Assembly (NCBI RefSeq): GCF_041153465.1
Contig: NZ_CP154858.1
Location: 3,038,001 to 3,102,000 of the forward strand
Direction: 5' to 3'
Length of the DNA: 64,000 bases
Origin: Thermohahella caldifontis
Lineage (GTDB): Bacteria; Pseudomonadota; Gammaproteobacteria; Pseudomonadales; Oleiphilaceae
Numbering within the stretch: position 1 is the stretch's first letter; each line of letters begins with the position of its first letter. Shown here one piece after another: positions 1 to 7,732 of this stretch. The notes below the pieces were generated by a model. It saw only the letters and a list, made by a program, of their open reading frames with translations. It had not been told where the DNA came from and did no database searches. The position numbers and the translations under genes were made by a program.

Positions 1-104
1 GCCGGAGGAGCCCGGACGGATGGAACGCACACAGCCCGGACGGATTGAACAGCTGTCGCGGACAGATTGAACTCACGCCCCGACCGAGCCGGACGGTGCC
101 AGGG
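1..104. repeat. Degenerate GC-rich repeat, left copy
   Basis: This stretch resembles 1711-1806. Both begin with GCCGGAGGAGCCCGGACGGA, contain repeated CCCGGACGGATTGAAC-like units, and end in a CGCCCCGACCGA-CCGGA block (about 75-98 here, 1780-1798 on the right). The two copies are in direct orientation and flank the gene at 162-1505. The window starts inside this copy, so its true left end is unknown. Confidence 0.6.
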
Positions 105-161
105 CAGTTCAATTCAGCTACAATTCGCATTCTCACGGAAGAAACCACCAAGGGACGAATC

Positions 162-1505
162 ATGATCAAGGGAATAGTGATCTTTTTTGCACTGCTGTCA
201 GGCGGGATTGCCTATGTTTCCGGCTGGGGACAAACAGATGAGGAATTGTCCGGCTCATCCCGGAAATGGTTGAACCTGTCCGAAACCGGAACGCCGAATG
301 AGGCCTTTCTTTTTCTTTTCGGAATCGCTGCGCCGGAGAATGAGGCCCCCATTCGCTGGGGAAAGATGCGCCTGGCGCAATATCATGCCCTGCTTGAACA
401 GGGAACCGAACCCGGCAGGGACCTGACCGGTTCAGCGCAACCGGCTGACCCTGAGCACAAGGACACAAGTGAAGGTCTCTTCCCCGGACAAAGGACGGCA
501 GCAAAGGAAATTGAACTGCCTCAGGGAGGCTATTTTTGCAGTCGTCGGGAGCCGGACTGTATCACACGTCTTTTGGCCATCACTGCTGATGACATGAAAC
601 AGCTCGGCGAAGAGAACCGGGCGCTCCGGGAGCGTGTTCAACAATTTCTGATGTTTGACAGTTACCGGACGACGGCCCTTCCCGACATTCAGGAACCGTT
701 TGATTATCTTTTCTATCTTTCTGCCGGCCTGAGACTGGAACTGCTCGGAGCAATTGCCTTGTACAACACGGATCAGCCCGGGCCGGCCGTTCATGCGCTG
801 CTTGATTTGCTGGCCAGAACGAGAAAGCACCTGAAGCTGCAGGACACGTTTCTCGGCCGGGCGGTGGTCGCTTCAAACATGGCCGATACCCTGGATATTC
901 TCGCGTTGATATCGAGCCGTTCGGTTCCTGAAGGGCTGACCGTTGATCAGCTCACGGTTGAGGAAAGGGACGTGAGGCGTATCGCGGCGAGAGAATTCAG
1001 AGGCCATTACCGGCTGCTGCGGAAGATGGACAGGAACCCCGGTTTTTTTGCTGAGGATGAACCTGTGCCGGGCTGGTACGTGCGCCTGTTATTCAAACCG
1101 AACATGACAGCCAATGCCATGGCGCCCGTGTATGACAGGCTTGCTGAACTGTCGTTGATGGAGCATGCGGCGTTTGCTGAGGCGATCAAGGTACCGCTCA
1201 AGCCGGAGACGACCCCCTGGATCAGCAACTATGCCGGGAATATCCTGTTGAATACCGGGAGTGAAGATCTCCGGAAATACGTCGGGCTGCTGCTGGACCT
1301 GAATCTGAAAATCTATCTGTTTAACCATCGTGGGGCTGATCCTGCGAGTCTGAGCAACCCCTACTACCCGGGGCAGCCCCCGAAGCGCACTGCTCAGACA
1401 ATATGCATGGATGGGCCGTACGAAGATCCGAGGCAGATCAGGTGCATTCCTGTCACGGTGGCTGCAGGTACCGGCCAGTCAGCCTCTTCAGGCTCTGCGC
1501 CGTGA
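162..1505 (+). CDS. Secreted or membrane-anchored protein of unknown function
   Basis: I do not recognise this 447-residue protein. The reading frame is open from position 45, but I chose ATG 162. It has an AAGGGA ribosome site just upstream and starts a plausible signal peptide or membrane anchor (MIKGIVIFFALLSGGIAYVSG, residues 1-21), whereas the upstream extension lies in repeat sequence. The body is mixed alpha-helical with no cysteine motif or nucleotide-binding loop that I can see, and the C-terminus is Ser/Gly/Ala-rich. The gene stands alone between two copies of a repeat family and is followed within 10 bases by a 74-bp tandem array. This looks like an accessory gene inserted into, or amplified with, repeat sequence. 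Function unknown. Confidence 0.7.
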   Translation: MIKGIVIFFALLSGGIAYVSGWGQTDEELSGSSRKWLNLSETGTPNEAFLFLFGIAAPENEAPIRWGKMRLAQYHALLEQGTEPGRDLTGSAQPADPEHKDTSEGLFPGQRTAAKEIELPQGGYFCSRREPDCITRLLAITADDMKQLGEENRALRERVQQFLMFDSYRTTALPDIQEPFDYLFYLSAGLRLELLGAIALYNTDQPGPAVHALLDLLARTRKHLKLQDTFLGRAVVASNMADTLDILALISSRSVPEGLTVDQLTVEERDVRRIAAREFRGHYRLLRKMDRNPGFFAEDEPVPGWYVRLLFKPNMTANAMAPVYDRLAELSLMEHAAFAEAIKVPLKPETTPWISNYAGNILLNTGSEDLRKYVGLLLDLNLKIYLFNHRGADPASLSNPYYPGQPPKRTAQTICMDGPYEDPRQIRCIPVTVAAGTGQSASSGSAP

Positions 1506-1513
1506 ACGGCCTG

Positions 1514-1735
1514 TGGATCCCTCCGGACTCCGAAGGCGGCCTTGGGTGCGTGCTGCCCGCTTCCGCCAGAAGGCCGATGTGCCCCGTTGAATCCCTCCGG
1601 ACTCCAAGGGCGGCCTTGGGTACGTGTTGCCCGCTTCCGGAAGGAGGTTGATGTGCCCCGTTGGATCCGTCCGGACGCCGAAGGCGGCCTCAGGTGCGTG
1701 CACCGCAGCCGCCGGAGGAGCCCGGACGGATTGAA
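1514..1735. repeat. 74-bp tandem repeat, three units
   Basis: Units start at 1514, 1588 and 1662, a spacing of exactly 74 bases. Each begins TGGATCC or TGAATCC, then TCCGGAC-CC-AAGG and CGGCCT-GGT-CGTG. The first two units share a second half (GCCCGCTTCC ... GATGTGCCCCGT). The third diverges after about 45 bases and runs into the 20-bp unit family at 1711. The array directly follows the stop codon of the preceding gene. Confidence 0.8.
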
Positions 1736-1806
1736 CACACCGGCCGGATTGAGCACACAGCCCGGACGGATTGAACATGCGCCCCGACCGAACCGGAAGG
1801 TTGCAA
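1711..1806. repeat. Degenerate GC-rich repeat, right copy, with 20-bp units
   Basis: This is the direct-orientation partner of positions 1-104. Within it a 20-base unit (CCCGGACGGATTGAACACAC and variants) starts at 1721, 1741 and 1761. The block ends where the aroG leader promoter begins. Confidence 0.65.
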
Positions 1807-1829
1807 AGTGCAGACGCTGACGCTAGTAT
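1801..1829 (+). promoter_or_regulatory. Candidate sigma-70 promoter of the aroG leader
   Basis: TTGCAA (1801-1806) and TAGTAT (1824-1829) are separated by 17 bases, each matching four of six consensus positions. Transcription would start near 1836, about 30 bases before the leader peptide. The -35 box abuts the end of the repeat copy. Confidence 0.5.
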
Positions 1830-1865
1830 GAAATCCGATCAGAGTTGAAACGAACAGGCAAGCAG

Positions 1866-1973
1866 ATGAACCGGCCCATGCAACACAGCATGAATCACAA
1901 CGCGGCAAACGCTGCGGGCCTGTTCGTGTCCGGCGGTCAGTACTGGTTTTATTTTTGGTTTAACCAGGGTTAG
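1866..1973 (+). CDS. Aromatic-amino-acid leader peptide of the aroG attenuator
   Basis: A 35-codon open frame runs from ATG 1866 to TAG 1971-1973; ATG 1878 and 1890 are alternative in-frame starts, and no ribosome site is strong. Near its end it reads Tyr-Trp-Phe-Tyr-Phe-Trp-Phe (codons 1941-1961), so seven consecutive codons specify the three end-products of the pathway begun by the downstream enzyme. The stop codon is 11 bases before the first stem of a set of mutually exclusive hairpins. This is the classical arrangement of ribosome-mediated attenuation, as in trp and pheA leaders: stalling at scarce aromatic aminoacyl-tRNAs would favour the antiterminator. The role is inferred from sequence, but the codon run is hard to explain by chance. 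Confidence 0.85.
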   Translation: MNRPMQHSMNHNAANAAGLFVSGGQYWFYFWFNQG

Positions 1974-1984
1974 GCGCGCCGGCA

Positions 1985-2056
1985 GGAAGGCACGTCTGAC
2001 CCACCAGACTGCCTTCCGGAGTAAAACCATCTTGAAAAGAAGCTCCGCAGGCAGTC
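1985..2056 (+). promoter_or_regulatory. Attenuator: competing hairpins 1:2 and 2:3
   Basis: Segment 1 (1985-1998) pairs with segment 2 (2005-2017): GGAAGGCA then GTCTG against CAGAC then TGCCTTCC. Segment 2 can instead pair with segment 3: GACTGCCTTCCGGAG (2007-2021) against CTCCGCAGGCAGTC (2043-2056), with one bulge. Segment 3 is also the left arm of the terminator. These are the pause, antiterminator and terminator alternatives of a standard attenuator. Confidence 0.85.
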
Positions 2057-2072
2057 CCGGCGGGGCTTTTTT
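2041..2072 (+). terminator. Attenuator terminator of aroG
   Basis: AGCTCCGC (2041-2048) pairs with GCGGGGCT (2060-2067) with one G-T pair, followed by six T (2067-2072). It lies 51 bases before the aroG start and would stop transcription when aromatic amino acids are plentiful. Confidence 0.85.
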
Positions 2073-2122
2073 AATGCCCCGCAGATCAACATCACACAAC
2101 GGCAAGACATGAGGACACTGAA

Positions 2123-3190
2123 ATGACGGGGCAAACAACACAGGCACAGGACATGAGTCTGCAACCTTCACGAGAGTCGGTGGTGGCACTGCCATCACCG
2201 GAGCAACTGGCCCAGCGTCTGCCGCTGACAGCCAGCGACAAGGCCGCCATCAAGCGCAGCCGGCATGACCTGCGCAAAATTTTGCGTGGCGAAGACAACC
2301 GGCTGGCCGTGGTGGTGGGGCCCTGTTCCATTCACGATGTGGGCGCGGCACTGGACTACGCCGAGCGCCTGGCCCGGTTGCAGGAGGACGTGGCGGATAC
2401 CCTCCAGCTGGTCATGCGGGTCTACGTGGAAAAACCGCGCACCACTGTGGGCTGGAAAGGTCTGGCCTATGATCCGCACCTGGATGGCAGCCACGATCTG
2501 GCCTTTGGTCTGGAGCAGTCACGTCATCTCATGCGTGAGGTGGTACGCAGCGGGCTGGCCGTGGCCACCGAGGCCCTGAGCCCGATCGTCACCCGCTACC
2601 TGCAGGACATGCTGAGCTGGGTCGCCATTGGTGCCCGGACCACCGAGAGTCAGATACACCGGGAAATGGCCAGCGGTCTGGATGCGGTGATCGGATTCAA
2701 GAACAGTACCGAAGGCTGCGTGCAGATTGCCATTGATGCCATGCGTGCCAGCCGCGCCAGCCAGATGTTTCCCACGGTCTTGCCGGATGGCCGGGTCGGC
2801 ATGGTGACCACACCCGGCAACCCGGATACACACCTGATCCTGCGCGGAGGCCGGCAGGGCACCAACTATGATGCCGACAGCGTCCGCGAAGCCAGCGCGC
2901 GAATGCTGGAAGCCGGGCTGCGCCCGCGTCTGATGATTGATGCCAGCCACGGCAACTCGGGCAAGGATTACCGGAACCAGTCCGGGGTGCTGGCCAGCGT
3001 CCGGACCCAGCTTGCCCATGGTGCGCCGATCATGGGTGTGATGGTGGAAAGCTTCATCGAGGAGGGGCGGCAGGATCTGACCAACCGGGATGCCCTGCGT
3101 TATGGCCAGTCCATCACGGATGCCTGCATAGGCTGGGAGCAGACCCGTACCGAGCTGAGCCGCCTGGCCGAAGTGGTGGCAGCACGCTGA
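2123..3190 (+). CDS. aroG: 3-deoxy-7-phosphoheptulonate synthase (DAHP synthase, class I)
   Basis: The enzyme condenses phosphoenolpyruvate with erythrose 4-phosphate, the first step of the shikimate pathway to Phe, Tyr and Trp. The 355-residue length is that of the AroF/AroG/AroH family. Visible family motifs are GPCSIHD (66-72, with the metal-binding Cys), the phosphoenolpyruvate-binding KPRTTVGWKG (from about 104), the GARTTESQ region near 170, and DASHGN near 273. ATG 2123 follows GAGGA at a normal distance. The gene is monocistronic behind an attenuator that reads all three aromatic amino acids. Which isozyme it is (Phe-, Tyr- or Trp-inhibited) cannot be read safely from the sequence. 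Confidence 0.95.
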   Translation: MTGQTTQAQDMSLQPSRESVVALPSPEQLAQRLPLTASDKAAIKRSRHDLRKILRGEDNRLAVVVGPCSIHDVGAALDYAERLARLQEDVADTLQLVMRVYVEKPRTTVGWKGLAYDPHLDGSHDLAFGLEQSRHLMREVVRSGLAVATEALSPIVTRYLQDMLSWVAIGARTTESQIHREMASGLDAVIGFKNSTEGCVQIAIDAMRASRASQMFPTVLPDGRVGMVTTPGNPDTHLILRGGRQGTNYDADSVREASARMLEAGLRPRLMIDASHGNSGKDYRNQSGVLASVRTQLAHGAPIMGVMVESFIEEGRQDLTNRDALRYGQSITDACIGWEQTRTELSRLAEVVAAR

Positions 3191-3196
3191 TCCACC

Positions 3197-3231
3197 GGCC
3201 CGGCAGTCGCCCCGTCAAGGCTTGCCGGGCC
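3197..3231. terminator. Hairpin between convergent aroG and chemoreceptor gene
   Basis: GGCCCGGCA (3197-3205) and TGCCGGGCC (3223-3231) form a perfect 9-bp stem between the two convergent stop codons. There is no T-run on either side, so it is a terminator or RNA 3'-end stabiliser rather than a textbook intrinsic terminator. Confidence 0.5.
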
Positions 3232-3238
3232 TGCGGCG

Positions 3239-5173
3239 TCAGACCCGGAACTGCTGAACCTGCGTGCTCACGTCCTGAACGGCCTCCCGGATGCCGGCGG
3301 CTTCCCGGGCTGCGGTTGCCACCGCTTCGGATGTGGCATCGGCCGCGTCGTTGATGGCGACGATGTTGCGGTGGATTTCCTCGGACACGCTGCTCTGTTC
3401 CTCGGCCATGGAGGCAATTTCGGTGGCCTGGGCAAAGACACTTTCCACGGCGCTGTTGACCCGGCCCAGATGGTCATCCGACTCGCTGAAGGCGGCCTGG
3501 CTCTCGCGGGCATTGACCACGGCTTGCTCCGTTTGCTCGACCGCATTGCGGCTGCCTTCCTGAAGGCGCTCGATCAGCGTCTGGATTTCTTCCGTGGATT
3601 GCTGGGTTTTCGAGGCCAGTGCGCGTACCTCGTCGGCCACCACGGCAAAACCGCGCCCGCTTTCGCCCGCCCGGGCCGCCTCGATGGCGGCGTTCAGCGC
3701 CAGCAGGTTGGTCTGCTCGGCGATGCTGCGGATCACGTCCAGCACCGAGCCGATGTCGTGAGTATGGCTGTCCAGCTCGGTGACCACCGCCTGTGAATCC
3801 TGGACATGACGAACCAGAGCCGTCAGTCGCTCGCGGACCTTGTCAGCGATCTGTGCCGTTTCCCGGGTTTCCGAACGGATGGACTCGATACCCTGGGCGG
3901 CTTGCTGAACGGCTTCCGAGACATGATGTGCCGTACTGCTCATTTCGGAAATGGCCGAGGTGATCTGGTCGATCTCGGACTTCTGGGTCATGACGGAATC
4001 CTGAGCGTGGTCGGCGAGCCGGGCCAGCGCTTCGGCCTTGTCCCGGGCTGCCCGGGCCCGGCCGTTCACGGTATGGATGATGCTCTGAACGCGCTCGATG
4101 AAGGCATTGAGTCCGCTGGCGGTCTCCACAATCTCGTCCCGCCCGGCCATGCGGATGCGTTGGGTCAGGTCAGCTTCCCCTTGGGCAACGGTCCGGACCG
4201 CCTCGCGCAACAGGTTGATGCGGGCCACCACGCGCATGGACAACACCGCAAACATCACCACAAAGAGTGCCGCCCCGAGCAGGACAGACAGCGACCCCAA
4301 CAGGGTCATCAGCTTGCCGGCCTGTTGACGGATGTGGTGTCCGGTGCGGGTGATGGCGTCGTCCAGTGTGACATCCACCTTGCGCAGTGACCCCTTGAGG
4401 GCATCCCCGACCCGGCCTGCCTGCTGGCCGATGATCCCGGCAACGGTTGTGCCGGTTTCCTTGCGGAGGTCATCAAAGCGTTGCCTGAGCGCTGCCATTT
4501 CGGCCTTCACTTTTTCCGTGGAGACGCCAATCACGAACTGACCGATCACCACGCCCTGGGGTTCGATGTTGACCCGGATCACGTCGATGTGATTCGAGCG
4601 GGATGCCGCATCCAGAACCTTGTTGACCGAGCCCCGCACGGTGCTGGAGGCCAGCAGTTGCTGGACACGAGGGTCGGTACGGTCCAGATAGCGGGTCATG
4701 TATTTCTGATCCTGATCGAAGAAGACGGCGAAGACGACAGCTTCGTCCTGGTCGGCCATCTGTGCCAGCCGCGTCAGTTCGGGGATGTTCTTGTCCCAGA
4801 CGGCGGGCGGCGATACGGCGGCAATCACTTCGGCCACACGCCGGGCGCTGCCGGTGAGGGTGTCGCGGATACGGGTGCTGATGCCTTGCTGCTCTTGGGT
4901 CAGACGCGCTTCAAGCGCCTTGTCCATGGAGGTGCTCACATTCTCCGCCAGACTGACCATCTGACGGTTAATGTCGGACTGGACGCCGGAAAGCTCTTTG
5001 GAAATGGCTTCACCGCTCTGGCCCAGAGCCTCCTGAACCGAGCCCTGCATGGCCATCAGGTTTGCGCGGGAAACCAGAATGCTGACGGCCACCTGAAGCA
5101 CGATGGCCACCAACAATACGGCAAATACGGGCAACAACAGGCGACTTCTGAAATAACGACCCCATGCAGGCAT
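3239..5173 (-). CDS. Methyl-accepting chemotaxis protein
   Basis: This is a 644-residue inner-membrane chemoreceptor. Transmembrane helix 1 (about 11-35) and helix 2 (about 289-313) enclose a periplasmic sensor of about 250 residues with long helical stretches. A HAMP domain (314-367) and a cytoplasmic signalling coiled coil follow. The hairpin tip, with IAEQTNLLALNAAIEAARAG at about 484-503 and then GRGFAVVADEVRALA, is the conserved CheA/CheW contact site. There is no C-terminal CheR-binding pentapeptide: the protein ends QQFRV. The ligand is unknown. No other chemotaxis genes are nearby, so it probably acts with kinases encoded elsewhere. Confidence 0.93.
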   Translation of the reverse strand: MPAWGRYFRSRLLLPVFAVLLVAIVLQVAVSILVSRANLMAMQGSVQEALGQSGEAISKELSGVQSDINRQMVSLAENVSTSMDKALEARLTQEQQGISTRIRDTLTGSARRVAEVIAAVSPPAVWDKNIPELTRLAQMADQDEAVVFAVFFDQDQKYMTRYLDRTDPRVQQLLASSTVRGSVNKVLDAASRSNHIDVIRVNIEPQGVVIGQFVIGVSTEKVKAEMAALRQRFDDLRKETGTTVAGIIGQQAGRVGDALKGSLRKVDVTLDDAITRTGHHIRQQAGKLMTLLGSLSVLLGAALFVVMFAVLSMRVVARINLLREAVRTVAQGEADLTQRIRMAGRDEIVETASGLNAFIERVQSIIHTVNGRARAARDKAEALARLADHAQDSVMTQKSEIDQITSAISEMSSTAHHVSEAVQQAAQGIESIRSETRETAQIADKVRERLTALVRHVQDSQAVVTELDSHTHDIGSVLDVIRSIAEQTNLLALNAAIEAARAGESGRGFAVVADEVRALASKTQQSTEEIQTLIERLQEGSRNAVEQTEQAVVNARESQAAFSESDDHLGRVNSAVESVFAQATEIASMAEEQSSVSEEIHRNIVAINDAADATSEAVATAAREAAGIREAVQDVSTQVQQFRV

Positions 5174-5241
5174 GACAACAGCTCCCGGTCACAGAAAGAG
5201 TTTTCTGAACTATAGACCGGAAATGCCGGTTGCGCCTGAAA

Positions 5242-5874
5242 TCAGTCCCGTGTAGCCAGAAACAGGCGTGCAGCCAGGCCCGCGAGCACCACGCCCATCA
5301 GGCGTTCGACACGATGGACATGGCGGCGGAAGGCTTCCCGGAAGCGGCGGGCGGAAAGCAGCCAGCTGACCATGCCGAACCAGACCGCAGTGGCCACGCT
5401 CATCCACAGACCGTAGATGCCCTGGACCCACTTGGGCGTGTCCGGCTGGATCACGACCGAGAAGAGGGCCACGAAGAACAGGGTGGCCTTGGGGTTGAGC
5501 ACGTTGGTCAGCAGGCCGAGCCGGAAGGCCTGCCAGTGCCCGGTGGCGTCGCCCGCTGCCGCATCCAGGGCCGAGGCATCCAGTGGTCTGGCATGCAGGC
5601 ACTGCCAGGCCACATACAGCAGATACAGGGCACCCACCATCTTGAGGACGGTGAACAGCCAGATGGACTGGGCAATCAGCAGTCCGATACCGATCAGCGA
5701 GTAGGTGACGTGGAACAGGATGCCCGTACCGATGCCGGCCGAGGTCCAGAGTGCCACACTGCGACTCTTGCACAGACTCTGTCGCAGGACAACGGCAAAA
5801 TCGGGACCGGGACTGGCCACGGCGAGAAGATGGATGATGGCGACTGTCAGGAACTCGGACCAGTAATCGGACAC
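5242..5874 (-). CDS. LysE/RhtB family amino-acid exporter
   Basis: A 210-residue inner-membrane protein with about six hydrophobic helices. Family marks are SPGPD near residues 21-25 and LNPKATLFF near 125, both typical of LysE/RhtB exporters of amino acids or related metabolites. I chose the GTG at 5874 because GGAG precedes it and the length then matches the family. An ATG at 5910 would add 12 residues with no homology character. The substrate cannot be told from the sequence. Confidence 0.85.
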   Translation of the reverse strand: MSDYWSEFLTVAIIHLLAVASPGPDFAVVLRQSLCKSRSVALWTSAGIGTGILFHVTYSLIGIGLLIAQSIWLFTVLKMVGALYLLYVAWQCLHARPLDASALDAAAGDATGHWQAFRLGLLTNVLNPKATLFFVALFSVVIQPDTPKWVQGIYGLWMSVATAVWFGMVSWLLSARRFREAFRRHVHRVERLMGVVLAGLAARLFLATRD

Positions 5875-5943
5875 GGGCACTCCGGAACTTTTTGCGGAAG
5901 AAGGCTTCAAAGGATTGGAGCAGATTAAGGGCTGGGATTCAAA

Positions 5944-6366
5944 ATGGCAAGCAAAGCAGGTACGACACCGCGCAGCGGAATACGGACAACCGGATGGATC
6001 GCCCTGTTGCTGATCTTTCTGGGGGTGGCTCCGTTCAGGATCGCCGTTGCGGCAGAAGCGGAAGCATCACCTCCCCAAAAGGTCTATATCTTTTCCGCAC
6101 CGGCCTGTATCTATTGTTATGTGGCGAAAAGGACGTTCGACAAGTACGGCATCCCCTACGAAGAGTTTGATATCAGTACCTCGGAGGCCGCCCGGAATTA
6201 CTTCATCAAGCTGGGCGGGCAGGGAACGCCGTTGCTGATCGTCAACGGCAAACGCATGCAGGGATTTGACGAGCAGCGCTTCTGGGCACTTTACGGCCCC
6301 CCTCCGTCACGTCCTGCGGAGGTATCCGAGACGGACAGAAAGGCCGGCAACGACCAGCCAAAATAA
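5944..6366 (+). CDS. Exported glutaredoxin-like protein
   Basis: A 140-residue protein with an N-terminal signal or anchor (hydrophobic 17-36) and one glutaredoxin/thioredoxin-fold domain. The redox motif is CIYC at residues 55-58, and the cis-Pro loop is GTPLLIVNG near 94-102. The export signal places it in the periplasm, where it may reduce or isomerise disulfides. The C-terminal tail is charged and its last 76 bases overlap the 3' end of the convergent TRIC-family gene. The partner is unknown. Confidence 0.8.
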   Translation: MASKAGTTPRSGIRTTGWIALLLIFLGVAPFRIAVAAEAEASPPQKVYIFSAPACIYCYVAKRTFDKYGIPYEEFDISTSEAARNYFIKLGGQGTPLLIVNGKRMQGFDEQRFWALYGPPPSRPAEVSETDRKAGNDQPK

Positions 6367-6926
6367 ATACCCGCCAGACGCAGCAGCAGCGTCACCAGCA
6401 TGCCGCCCCAGGCAGCCAGATCGCCCCAGCCCAGATGGGTGCCATAGACATAGGCCAGCGCACCCAGCAGGGCCGGGGTGGCGTAGATTTCCTTGTGAAA
6501 GATGAGCGGGATCTCGTTGCAGAGAATATCCCGGATTACACCGCCGGCCACGCCGGTTGTCATGCCCATGATCATGGCCACTTCCACGTCATGTCCTAAC
6601 GACAAGGCTTTCTGCGCCCCGCTGACGGTGAAGAAGGCCAGACCGATGGCGTCGGCCACTTCCAGCGCACGCATCGGAATGGGGGCTGCCCGGGCCCAGA
6701 GGAAGGTGCCGAGACCGGCCAGCAGGGCCGCATTCAGGTAGTGGGTATTGGCCAGCCAGCTGACGGGATGGGCGTTGAGAATCAGGTCGCGCAGGGTGCC
6801 ACCGCCCAGTGCGGTCACGAAGGCCACGACCAGAACACCGAACAGATCAAAGCGCCGGCGTCCCGCTTCCAGGGCACCGGAAATGGCAAAGACCGTGAGA
6901 CCGAAGAAATCCAGAAAGGCAAACAT
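6291..6926 (-). CDS. TRIC-family (UPF0126, YadS/YicG-like) membrane protein
   Basis: A 211-residue integral membrane protein built from two similar three-helix halves. The glycine-rich motifs GGGTLRDLIL and GGVIRDIL are typical of the family formerly called UPF0126, now related to trimeric intracellular cation channels. I chose ATG 6926, preceded by GGGAG, over the in-frame ATG at 6965. It is convergent with the glutaredoxin gene. Ion selectivity and physiological role are not evident. Confidence 0.88.
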   Translation of the reverse strand: MFAFLDFFGLTVFAISGALEAGRRRFDLFGVLVVAFVTALGGGTLRDLILNAHPVSWLANTHYLNAALLAGLGTFLWARAAPIPMRALEVADAIGLAFFTVSGAQKALSLGHDVEVAMIMGMTTGVAGGVIRDILCNEIPLIFHKEIYATPALLGALAYVYGTHLGWGDLAAWGGMLVTLLLRLAGIYFGWSLPAFLSVSDTSAGRDGGGP

Positions 6927-6928
6927 GC

Positions 6929-6958
6929 TTGACTCCCGCGCGTGAGCGGCGATTATAG
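6929..6958 (+). promoter_or_regulatory. Candidate promoter of gltR-gtrS
   Basis: TTGACT (6929-6934) is followed by GATTAT (6951-6956, spacing 16) or TTATAG (6953-6958, spacing 18). It lies in the short divergent region between the TRIC gene and gltR, 43 bases before the gltR start. Confidence 0.4.
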
Positions 6959-7000
6959 CGTGCAAGGCCGTGAAGGCGATAGAACAAGAATGACCGGAAC

Positions 7001-7732
7001 ATGACTGAAAGTCGCAAGACCCTTCTCGTTGTCGATGATGATCTGGAAATCCGCGAGCTGCTGGGCGATTACCTGCGCCGCAACGGTTTCGACACGTTGT
7101 TGGCGGAAGACGGGGAAGCCATGCAGGCCCTGCTGGCCCGGCATGAGCCGGATCTGATCGTACTGGATATCATGCTGCCGGGGGAGGACGGCTTTTCCCT
7201 GTGCCAGAAAATCCGTCGTTACTCCGATGTGCCGGTGCTCATGCTGACCGCCAATGCCGATGACACGGACCGGATCGTGGGACTGGAGCTGGGGGCCGAC
7301 GACTATGTGGCCAAGCCCTTCAATCCCCGCGAGTTGCTGGCCCGTATCCGCGCCATCCTGCGCCGGACGGGGCGGGAGGATACGGGTGACCGGCAGGACA
7401 AACCGGTCAGGGCCTGGCACTTTGCCGGCTGGACCCTGGATCTGACGCGCCGGGCGCTGCGGGATGCCGACGGGCGGGAAGAAGACCTCACCGGTGCCGA
7501 TTTCAGGCTGCTCTGCCTGTTGCTGGAGCGGGCCGGGCAGGAGGTGAGCCGGGACGACATCTCCATGCGACTGAGCGGGCGACCCTGTCAGCCGCTGGAC
7601 CGGTCCATCGACGTGCACATGAGCCGCCTGCGCAGCCGGCTGGGGGATGATGCCCGTTGTCCGCACATTATCAAGACCGTGCGCGGCAAGGGGTACGTGC
7701 TCGCCGTGCCGGTGGAAACCGAGCATGCCTGA
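7001..7732 (+). CDS. gltR: OmpR-family response regulator, GltR-like
   Basis: The 243-residue protein has a receiver domain (about 6-120) with acidic pocket D12-D13, phosphoacceptor D56, T83 and K105. A winged-helix DNA-binding domain (about 135-237) ends in the usual KTVRGKGYVL motif. It overlaps the start of its sensor kinase by 8 bases (ATGCCTGA), so the two are translationally coupled. The pair lies directly upstream of a gtsABCD-type sugar transporter, the same order as gltR-gtrS-gtsABCD in Pseudomonas, where GltR controls glucose uptake. The GltR name rests on that context and on family similarity. A general OmpR-type label is certain. Confidence 0.85.
   Translation: MTESRKTLLVVDDDLEIRELLGDYLRRNGFDTLLAEDGEAMQALLARHEPDLIVLDIMLPGEDGFSLCQKIRRYSDVPVLMLTANADDTDRIVGLELGADDYVAKPFNPRELLARIRAILRRTGREDTGDRQDKPVRAWHFAGWTLDLTRRALRDADGREEDLTGADFRLLCLLLERAGQEVSRDDISMRLSGRPCQPLDRSIDVHMSRLRSRLGDDARCPHIIKTVRGKGYVLAVPVETEHA

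Noticed and set aside
1514..1780. Possible CRISPR array
   Set aside because: Units are contiguous 74-bp and 20-bp tandem repeats without unique spacers, and no cas gene is in the window.
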